DNA of 46,668 bases from JAVBQJ01 sp031549115 (lineage in GTDB: Bacteria > Verrucomicrobiota > Lentisphaeria > Victivallales > Victivallaceae), in NCBI GenBank assembly GCA_031549115.1, contig JAVBQJ010000077.1, positions 1-46,668 of the forward strand, written 5' to 3'. Below the pieces are notes generated by a model that did no database searches, was not told the DNA's origin, and was given only the letters and a program-made list of their open reading frames with translations. Positions within the stretch are counted from its first letter, which is position 1. Each line of letters opens with the position of its first letter. A program made the position numbers and the translations under genes. Shown here one piece after another: positions 40,762 through 46,668 of the stretch.

Positions 40762-41798
40762 AAAAACTGCGCTGTGCCGTGATCGGCCTCGGCATGGGCC
40801 ACGGACATGTGCTCGGCTACCGGGAGCACCCCGATTGCGAAGTGGTCGCGGTGGCCGACACCGACCAGGCCAAATTGGACAAGTACGTCGCCGAGCACAA
40901 AATTCCGCAAGGCTTCACCGACGTCGACGCGATGCTGAAGACGGCCAAACCCGACCTGGTCAGCATCGCCGTGCCGAATAAGTTCCACAAGCCGCTGACG
41001 CTGGCCGCCCTCGCCGCCGGATGCCACGTCCTGTGCGAGAAGCCGATGGCGATGAATGCCGCCGAAGCGCTCGAAATGGAGGCGGCGGCCGAAAAAGCCG
41101 GACGCCGGCTGGCGGTCAACTTCTCGTCGCGCTTTTCACCCCAGGCGTTCGCGATGAAAAAACTGGTCGACGACGGCCTGCTCGGTGAAGTGTACTTCGC
41201 CCGCTCGGTATGGCAGCGGCGCCGGGGCATGCCCGGCTTCGGCGGCTGGTTCGGCACCAAAGCGCTCGCCGGCGGCGGCCCTTTGATCGACCTCGGCGTC
41301 CACCGGCTGGACCTGGCGTTGTGGCTGATGGGCTACCCCGAACCCGAATGGGTGATCGGCAGCGCCTACAACAAAATCGCCGGCCCGATCGCGAAACGCG
41401 AGAAAAAAAGCTTCGACGTCGAAGACTTCGCCTGCGGCATGATTAAATTCAAAAACGGCGCCACCCTCGAACTCGAAGCCAGCTGGGCCGGCAACATCAA
41501 GCCCAACGAAATGATGTCGACCCGCCTGCTCGGCACCAAAGGCGGACTGTATCAGTTCAACCCCAACGGCGATTACGAGTTCCAGCTCGAAGCCTACGTC
41601 GAACGCAACGGCTGCCAGTACGATATGACGCTGCACCCGCCCGTCCCGGCGAGCCGCTCGTCGTACTACGGATTCGCCGACGCGATCCAACACAACACCC
41701 CCTTCGAGGTGACCCCGCACCAGGGCGTCCTGGTGATGAAACTCCTCGACGCCATCTACGAATCCGCCGCCACCGGAAATCCGGTTAAAGTGGGATAG
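40758..41798 (+). CDS. Gfo/Idh/MocA-family NAD(P)-dependent oxidoreductase
   Basis: A 346-residue sugar or cyclitol dehydrogenase: Rossmann domain with CAVIGLGMGHGHVLGY (a variant of GxGxxG), VVAVADTDQAKL, and the hallmark CEKPMAMNAAEA (catalytic-region EKP); the C-terminal beta domain has GGGPLIDLGVHRLDLALWLMG with the D-x3-H substrate site. It is translationally coupled to the ThuA-like gene, and both probably interconvert keto and hydroxy sugars. The ATG at 40758 is set by the overlap and homology; the longer frame is a shadow. Substrate unknown. Confidence 0.94.
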   Translation: MKKLRCAVIGLGMGHGHVLGYREHPDCEVVAVADTDQAKLDKYVAEHKIPQGFTDVDAMLKTAKPDLVSIAVPNKFHKPLTLAALAAGCHVLCEKPMAMNAAEALEMEAAAEKAGRRLAVNFSSRFSPQAFAMKKLVDDGLLGEVYFARSVWQRRRGMPGFGGWFGTKALAGGGPLIDLGVHRLDLALWLMGYPEPEWVIGSAYNKIAGPIAKREKKSFDVEDFACGMIKFKNGATLELEASWAGNIKPNEMMSTRLLGTKGGLYQFNPNGDYEFQLEAYVERNGCQYDMTLHPPVPASRSSYYGFADAIQHNTPFEVTPHQGVLVMKLLDAIYESAATGNPVKVG

Positions 41799-41807
41799 TT
41801 GATGCCC

Positions 41808-41865
41808 TCGGGGAAAAGGGAAGGCCCCCCTTTTGAGGAAAGGGGCTGTCTTCCCTTCTCCCCGA
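41808..41865 (+). terminator. Large GC hairpin after the dehydrogenase gene
   Basis: TCGGGGA..AAGGGAAG pairs with CTTCCCTT.TCCCCGA across 58 bases, with an inner CCCCTTT/AAAGGGG stem. It begins 9 bases after the stop at 41798. No U-run follows directly, so it may protect the transcript end rather than terminate by itself. Confidence 0.45.
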
Positions 41866-41902
41866 ACCCCTCATCCCATCCACCTCAAACCTTTTTGTGT
41901 AT

Positions 41903-41935
41903 GATTTATGCTTTTGCACAGCAAAAACATAAATC
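41903..41935. terminator. 15-bp inverted repeat, possible bidirectional terminator
   Basis: GATTTATG-c-TTTTGC, loop ACA, GCAAAA-a-CATAAATC: a near-perfect stem with one mismatch, lying between convergent genes (the dehydrogenase ending at 41798 and the ZIP gene ending at 41960). Its AT-rich composition is unlike most stems in this window. CTTTTTGTG lies on its left side. Confidence 0.5.
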
Positions 41936-41959
41936 GGAGCTTATGAAGCCAGAGTCACC

Positions 41960-42727
41960 TCAACCCATGCTCAGCATGAACGCGGCCAGGAACCCGAGGA
42001 CGGTCACCAATCCGGCGTAGTTATGGGTTTCGCTGAACGCCTCCGGGATCATGGTATCGACAATCATCGCCAGAATCGCTCCGGCGGCGGTCGCGGTGGT
42101 GGTGGCAATCACGCCGCCGGAACAATTGCCGAAAAAAACGTAACCCGCCAGCGAGGCAACTCCGGAAACCACCGCGATCGCGGTCCAGATTCCGAAGATA
42201 TAACGTTTGCTGTAACCGGCCTTTTTCATTCCGGCGGAACTGGACAGCCCCTCGGGAATGTTCGATAGAAAGATAGCCGTGACCGCCACCATGCCGACAC
42301 TGCCGCCGTTGAGCATCGACACCCCGATGACGATGGATTCCGGAATTCCGTCCATCAAGGCGCCGAGCGCGATCGCGGTACCGCTGCCCGAATCGTCGTC
42401 CGCGGCCGGCATGCGGTGTTCGGCGTGGAATCCCGACCGCTTGCGGTGTTTGGCGCCGAACCGGTTCAATATCTGGGATGCCGCGGTATAGACGACCGCA
42501 CCGCCCAGAAAACCGGCGGCGGTGGCGGCGAAACCGCCGGTTTTATACGCCTCCTCCATCAACTCGAAGGCCAGCGTGGAAATCAATACGCCGCTGCCGA
42601 ACGCCATGATGATGGCGATGACCCGTTGCGAAACACGGCTGAAGTAACCGCCCAAAGCCCCCAAAAGCAACGCCGATCCGGCGAAAAGTCCCCAGAAACC
42701 GGCCATAACCCAGATCGGTATTTGCAT
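41960..42727 (-). CDS. ZIP-family divalent metal transporter
   Basis: A 255-residue membrane protein with about seven to eight helices that would move Zn2+ or a similar cation into the cytoplasm. Seen: helix 4 region GALMDGIPESIVIGVSML and helix 5 LSNIPEGLSSSAGMKKAG, which carry the family's metal-coordinating D/E and NIPEG residues; the cytoplasmic loop about 95-120 has several His and Asp (HRKRSGFHAEHR), common in ZIPs. The ATG at 42727 follows AAAGGGAAAG; the upstream 14-residue frame extension is unlikely. Stands alone between a convergent dehydrogenase and a divergent PBP-like gene. Confidence 0.9.
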   Translation of the reverse strand: MQIPIWVMAGFWGLFAGSALLLGALGGYFSRVSQRVIAIIMAFGSGVLISTLAFELMEEAYKTGGFAATAAGFLGGAVVYTAASQILNRFGAKHRKRSGFHAEHRMPAADDDSGSGTAIALGALMDGIPESIVIGVSMLNGGSVGMVAVTAIFLSNIPEGLSSSAGMKKAGYSKRYIFGIWTAIAVVSGVASLAGYVFFGNCSGGVIATTTATAAGAILAMIVDTMIPEAFSETHNYAGLVTVLGFLAAFMLSMG

Positions 42728-42931
42728 ACTTTCCCTTTCTTTACGTGAATTCAGTGAAATATACCGCACTCCGAAGTGATTTTCAAATCGAAGAGGCTGG
42801 TTATCGTCCTTTTGAACACGGCTGGGTCATGTCGAGAAAACTCCGATTCCGGAGAATTTTTCCGGTTTTCACTTTGCGTTTTGACGTTCCGGCAATTATG
42901 GTATCCCAAACCTACTTAACGCGGAGGATCT

Positions 42932-44110
42932 ATGGCAGTCCCTCAAAGAAGCAAAGCGGATTTGTGGTTCAAGTGCAGCGGCGGAACTGTCGTGCTGTTT
43001 TTTGTCTGGAGCTTCCTGATGAGTATCATCGGGCTGGCAACAGTGCATCAGAGCTTCTATCGCTGGCTCGTTTCCATTGCCTGTCTGACTGTGGTGTTGT
43101 ACTGGATACTCGATGCGCTGGGGGCGGCCCGATGCCGCCGCTGGTGCGGCTGGGCGCTTCTGGGATTGTTCATCGTTTTTGGCGGAGCAGTGGGGTATCA
43201 CAAATATCTCGCGCAAATTCCGGAGCTCAGTGACCGCGGGGTGAATCTGTATGAGTATCAACCTTTTCAAGCAGAAAATAAGCTGGCGCGATTGAAGCAT
43301 GGAGCTTCGTTCCGGATCTCCGGCGAGGTGGCAAAGCTGGACGGCGCCACCGGTCTGTATCCATTGTACGCCGCTTTCGTGGAGGCGGTCTATCCTCCGG
43401 GCAATAACTATTCCCCCCGTTCCGGCCCGGTTCAATGCAGCTCCACCAATGAAGCTTACGACAAACTGATTGCCGGCGAGGTCGACGTGATCTTCTGTCT
43501 GGAACCTTCGGCGGAACAAAGCCGGAGGGCGGAGGAGGCCGGAGTGAATCTGGAATTGACGCCGATCGGCAAAGAGGCGTTCGTATTTTTCGTCAACGCC
43601 GAAAATCCGCTGGAAACGCTCACCAGTGCCCAGATTCGCGGCATTTACAGCGGCAGAATCGTCAATTATGCCGAAGTCGGCGGCGAAAATACTTCGATCC
43701 GGGCATTTCAACGGCGCATCGGCAGCGGCAGCCAGACTTGGCTGCTGCACATCATGGCCGGGGAAACGCCGATGGACCCGCCGCAGGCGGACCGCCTGCG
43801 CGGCATGGGCGGCATCATCCGCGAGGTGGCCGATTACAAAAATTTCCGCAATGCCCTGGGCTTTTCGTTCCTGTATTACACCACGTCCATGGTCGGAAAC
43901 CGTCAGATCAAGCTGTTGGCCGTCGACGGCGTAAAACCGAGCCGGCAGACCATCGCGGACGGCACGTATCCATTCATCGCCGCGTTGTACGCGATTACGG
44001 CGCGGCCGCGCTCGCAGACCACCGCCGACCTGATCGACTGGATTCTGGCGCCGGAAGGGCAGGCGCTGGTGGAAGCCACCGGATACATTCCAGTGACCCC
44101 GGCTTTATAA
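42932..44110 (+). CDS. Membrane-anchored PstS-like substrate-binding protein
   Basis: A 392-residue protein with three N-terminal membrane helices (about 18-37, 43-62, 72-89), then a type-2 periplasmic-binding fold (about 105-392) like phosphate-binding PstS: DGATGLYPLYAAFVEAVYP, STNEAYDKLIAGEVDVIF, PIGKEAFVFFVNAENPLETLTSAQIRGIYSG, RRIGSGSQTWLLHIMAG, FSFLYYTTSMV. Normal PstS proteins have only a signal peptide; here the binding domain is fused to a small membrane module. No pst permease genes are adjacent. It may sense phosphate or another anion, or deliver it to a transporter elsewhere. GGAGG 4 bases before the ATG. Confidence 0.8.
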   Translation: MAVPQRSKADLWFKCSGGTVVLFFVWSFLMSIIGLATVHQSFYRWLVSIACLTVVLYWILDALGAARCRRWCGWALLGLFIVFGGAVGYHKYLAQIPELSDRGVNLYEYQPFQAENKLARLKHGASFRISGEVAKLDGATGLYPLYAAFVEAVYPPGNNYSPRSGPVQCSSTNEAYDKLIAGEVDVIFCLEPSAEQSRRAEEAGVNLELTPIGKEAFVFFVNAENPLETLTSAQIRGIYSGRIVNYAEVGGENTSIRAFQRRIGSGSQTWLLHIMAGETPMDPPQADRLRGMGGIIREVADYKNFRNALGFSFLYYTTSMVGNRQIKLLAVDGVKPSRQTIADGTYPFIAALYAITARPRSQTTADLIDWILAPEGQALVEATGYIPVTPAL

Positions 44111-44116
44111 GATTCA

Positions 44117-45211
44117 TCACTCCCCGCCGGCGGCATAAGGATCGATCGCGGTCACGCCGGAACGCATGATGCCGCGCCGCCAGCCGGGGCGGTACATCAA
44201 CGGCAATTTCAACATCTTCCCATACCAGTTCCAATAAAGTCCGCGGCAGGCGCGCCGGTATTCCGCCACCCCCGGCGCGGAATGCGCGCGAAATACTTCA
44301 GCCAGAATACCGGCGCTGGCAAAGGCATAGCTGAACCCCTCCGCCGAACTCGGACTGATCCATCCGGCGGCTTCGCCGACCGCGAATACATTGCTCTCCC
44401 CCAGCCAGAAGCTGCCCCGGTGCCGCGGCCGCAGGACGAAAGCCCCTTCGCGGCGAATGGCGGCGCCGAAGCGCATGCCGTAATCCCGCAGCTGCCATTT
44501 CAAGAGCTCGAAACGCCGGAGCGCCTCCAATCCCGGATTCAGGGCCAGCCCGATCAGGAGCCCGTCGCGTTTGGGTATGGTCCAGCCGTAAAAATCGGTC
44601 AACCCCGGTTGGAACAGCGCGCTGAAGAACGGCGATTCCTCCTCCGGCGCCACCAGCTCCTGAATGGCAATATAGTAATCGTTGTCGCGGTCCAGCAGTA
44701 AATTCGGCTGATATTGGCGCCGGATGGCCGAAGCGGCGCCGTCGGCGGCCACCAAATAGCGGCAGCGGACGGATTCCACCCGCTCGTGATGGCGGTACTG
44801 GACCACGCCGTCGCGAAAGTCCAGGAACCGGGCCTGAAAACGGCAGTCGGCAATGCCCTGCGCCAGGCCCGCCAGCCACCGGTCGAATGCCTCCCGGTCG
44901 AGATTCAGGTAAAACCGCTGATAGCAGCGCTCCAGCCCGCAGCCAAGATCGATGGAGCGCACCGCAAACAGTTGCGGCCCCCCGATCACCGACTCGGGCA
45001 AGCTCAACCGGAAACGCGCCAGCTCCTTCTGCGCGTCCGGCGCCAGCAACCCGCCGCAGCATTTGCCGGACATCCCCGCCTGCCACGGCGCTTCGAGATT
45101 GCGCCGGTCCAACAGCAGCACCCGGTGATCGCGCCCGGTCAACCGCGCCAGGGTCGCCCCGGCCGGACCGGCGCCGACGATGACAATATCGTACTCCTGC
45201 AATTGATTCAC
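44117..45211 (-). CDS. FAD-dependent oxidoreductase (geranylgeranyl-reductase/FixC-like)
   Basis: A 364-residue flavoprotein: FAD-binding YDIVIVGAGPAGATLARL at the N-terminus, RFYLNLDREAFDRWLAGLA (family Arg motif), LVAADGAASAIRRQ, and FAVGEAAGWISPSSAEGFSYAFASA (second FAD motif). GKCCGGLLAPDAQKEL matches a cysteine-containing motif common in this flavoprotein group. Possible roles include lipid or quinone side-chain reduction, but substrate cannot be read. The frame opens with GTG at 45211; a TTG at 45202 is 8 bases after AGGAG and gives MQEYDIVIVG, so it may be the real start. Confidence 0.82.
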   Translation of the reverse strand: MNQLQEYDIVIVGAGPAGATLARLTGRDHRVLLLDRRNLEAPWQAGMSGKCCGGLLAPDAQKELARFRLSLPESVIGGPQLFAVRSIDLGCGLERCYQRFYLNLDREAFDRWLAGLAQGIADCRFQARFLDFRDGVVQYRHHERVESVRCRYLVAADGAASAIRRQYQPNLLLDRDNDYYIAIQELVAPEEESPFFSALFQPGLTDFYGWTIPKRDGLLIGLALNPGLEALRRFELLKWQLRDYGMRFGAAIRREGAFVLRPRHRGSFWLGESNVFAVGEAAGWISPSSAEGFSYAFASAGILAEVFRAHSAPGVAEYRRACRGLYWNWYGKMLKLPLMYRPGWRRGIMRSGVTAIDPYAAGGE

Positions 45212-45247
45212 TCCTGCCTGTTACTGAAAAAAGCCTGACATCCCGCG

Positions 45248-46213
45248 TCAATTATTGAAAACAAGCCAGGTAAGATACCCGGCGAAAAGCAGCAGGAGCA
45301 CGCCCCCCTCTTTCCGGCTGATCCGGAACCCGCTCCACATGAACGGCACCAGCAGCAAGGTGGCAAACAGCATCATGCTCCAATCCATCCACTGGATTCC
45401 AACCGTATGCACCGGCCGGATCAACGGCGCCAATCCCATGATGCCGAGAATATTGAATATATTCGATCCCACCACGTTGCCGATGGCGATATCCTGCTGT
45501 TTGCGCACTGCCGCCACCACCGAGGTAGCCAATTCCGGCAGGCTGGTCCCCACTGCCACCACCGTGAGGCTGATGAATGCATCGCTCAGGCCGGCCGCCT
45601 GCCCGATCTTAACCGCGCCTTCCACCAGGAATTTTCCGCCGCCGACCAGAGCGGCCAGGCCGACGATCACCAATACGACGGCGATCGGCCAGCCGCGACC
45701 CCTCCCGCCGGAATCCATCTGCCGGCGGTATTCTTCGTTCAGCTCCGGATTCCGCCGCGCTTCCCGGCGCGAAGCAATCACATTCCACGCCGTATAAACG
45801 ACCAGCCCGGCGAACATCACCAATCCGGCCGGCCGGCTGAAACCGCCGAACAGCACCCCCCAGACGGCAAAGACGGCGCTGACTCCGACCAGAATCGGAA
45901 CATCGAAACGCAGCAACTGTATTTTTACGCGCAGCGGCGTGATCAGCGCCGCAGTACCGAGAATCAACAGAATATTACAGATATTCGAACCGACGACATT
46001 GCCGACGCAGATATCGCCATTGCCTTCGAATGCCGCAGTGACACTGACTACCAACTCCGGCGAACTGGTCGCAAAGGCCACCAGCGTCAGGCCGATAATC
46101 AACGGCGACACCTGCAGCCGCCGGGCGATGGCGACACCGCCCCGGACCAGCCATTCCGCGCCGAAATAAAGTAAAATCAGCCCGCCCGCCAGCTCGAAAA
46201 TACAGCTTGTCAT
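45248..46213 (-). CDS. CaCA-superfamily Na+/Ca2+ antiporter (YrbG type)
   Basis: A 321-residue protein with ten predicted helices in two inverted halves. The alpha-repeat motifs are clear in both: LVAFATSSPELVVSVTAAFEG with NVVGSNICNILLILG, and VAVGTSLPELATSVVAA with NVVGSNIFNILGIMG. These Glu/Asn/Ser residues form the cation sites. It probably exports Ca2+ in exchange for Na+ or H+. AAGGAAAG precedes the ATG at 46213. Monocistronic by context. Confidence 0.94.
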   Translation of the reverse strand: MTSCIFELAGGLILLYFGAEWLVRGGVAIARRLQVSPLIIGLTLVAFATSSPELVVSVTAAFEGNGDICVGNVVGSNICNILLILGTAALITPLRVKIQLLRFDVPILVGVSAVFAVWGVLFGGFSRPAGLVMFAGLVVYTAWNVIASRREARRNPELNEEYRRQMDSGGRGRGWPIAVVLVIVGLAALVGGGKFLVEGAVKIGQAAGLSDAFISLTVVAVGTSLPELATSVVAAVRKQQDIAIGNVVGSNIFNILGIMGLAPLIRPVHTVGIQWMDWSMMLFATLLLVPFMWSGFRISRKEGGVLLLLFAGYLTWLVFNN

Positions 46214-46286
46214 GAATTCCTTTCTTCCTTTTATTACCGTTATTACATAATACCACCGTAATCCTCTCTTGTCAAACCGGAATGAT

Positions 46287-46320
46287 TTTGGTGATTTTAT
46301 GCTTCTGTTTGGTGATTATG
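46287..46320 (+). promoter_or_regulatory. 21-bp-spaced direct repeats, candidate AraC-type operator
   Basis: TTTGGTGATT occurs at 46287 and again at 46308, exactly 21 bases apart (two helical turns), followed in both copies by an AT-rich ATG/TTATG. The sequence lies in the 177-base gap between the divergent cation exchanger and the rhamnosidase gene. AraC-type activators bind such direct repeats; a weak -10 (TATCGT at 46346-46351) without a good -35 follows, as expected of an activated promoter. Confidence 0.45.
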
Positions 46321-46390
46321 TGGAGGAAAATTATCCGGAATGCACTATCGTATAGGACATACGGTCAAAAATCATCAGGAGGGATAAATC

Positions 46391-46668
46391 ATGATTCATG
46401 CTGAAAATCTGCAAACCGAATATCTGTCGAGCCCTTTGGGGCTGGATGAAAAGCAGCCGCGCTTCCGCTGGCGTACCGCCGGAAGCGCCCCGCAGAGCGC
46501 GTATCAGCTCGAAGTGACCGATGCCGTCGGCAAAATCGTTCAGGATTCCGGCAAGGTAATGGACGGCGGCGCCCTGCAGGTCGTTTATTCCGGCAGCCCG
46601 TTGCTGCCGAAAAGCTCCTATCAATGGCGGGTGCGACTGTGGGACGCCGCGGACACTCCGGGCGACTG
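46391..46668 (+). CDS. Alpha-L-rhamnosidase (GH78), N-terminal part, cut by window edge
   Basis: The frame from ATG 46391 stays open to the end of the window (92 codons). The translation (IHAENLQTEYLSSPLGLDEK, PRFRWRT, QSAYQLEVTD, QDSGKV, YSGSPLLPKSSYQWRVRLWD) matches the N-terminal FN3-like domain that opens many GH78 rhamnosidases. AGGAGGG at 46377-46383 is well placed. No signal peptide is seen. The catalytic domain lies beyond the window, so activity is inferred from the family. It is a different protein from the GH78-like enzyme at 16611. Confidence 0.85.
   Translation, partial: MIHAENLQTEYLSSPLGLDEKQPRFRWRTAGSAPQSAYQLEVTDAVGKIVQDSGKVMDGGALQVVYSGSPLLPKSSYQWRVRLWDAADTPGD

Overview
The window is about 46.7 kb of GC-rich bacterial chromosome carrying mostly vertically inherited housekeeping genes plus patches of carbohydrate-degradation genes. 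The best taxonomic guess is the PVC group, Lentisphaerota (Victivallales-like). This is inference from gene content: a pseudopilin-type protein with an H-X9-DG motif, secreted glycoside-hydrolase-like proteins each paired with AraC regulators, ThuA plus Gfo/Idh genes, a c-di-AMP cyclase beside folP, and a very large FN3/PPC-repeat protein. I see no rRNA, tRNA, CRISPR array, prophage or insertion sequence.

Layout. 1-4217 (+): the 3' part of dnaN, pdxA, an Mrp/NBP35-type Fe-S carrier ATPase and a CvfB-like S1 protein. 4242-8881 (-): a tightly coupled operon of a SurA/PpiD-like chaperone, speD, speE, an OppF-type ABC ATPase and a Fur-family regulator. 8954-14265 (-): gyrA-folP-dacA-ybbR, with overlapping starts and stops. 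14465-16131 (-): a pseudopilin and a secreted metallo-beta-lactamase-fold protein. 16611-22090: an inducible sugar cluster (GH78-like enzyme and a large secreted TIM-barrel-like protein) with a divergent AraC regulator. 22197-29794 (+): rubrerythrin behind a PerR/Fur-like palindrome, mreB, and a complete rnfABCDGE ion-pumping ferredoxin:NAD oxidoreductase operon. 30027-38738 (-): a 2286-residue repeat protein and a secreted beta-helix (pectate-lyase-like) protein. 38922-41798: an AraC regulator divergent from a ThuA-Gfo/Idh pair. 41960-46213: a ZIP metal transporter, a membrane-anchored PstS-like protein, an FAD oxidoreductase and a CaCA cation exchanger. 46391 to the end (+): the start of a GH78 rhamnosidase.

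The most unusual signal is not a gene. Five intergenic regions (about 1888-2102, 2961-3330, 16185-16610 on the minus strand, 28917-29090, and 29820-29960 on the minus strand) carry a family of modular hairpin elements. Loops and linkers are conserved while the stems change with compensation: three copies of a 15-bp stem share the same 13-nt loop GAAGCGTGAGCGA, and three copies of a second two-hairpin module share the same linkers. The elements lie in the sense direction just after a stop codon, four of five follow an A-rich junction, and four of five sit just before the next co-oriented gene, one of them splitting rnfG from rnfE. This pattern fits structured RNA or a mobile palindromic element and is the best candidate here for something undescribed.

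All function calls are by reading translated sequence and motifs; no database search was possible.
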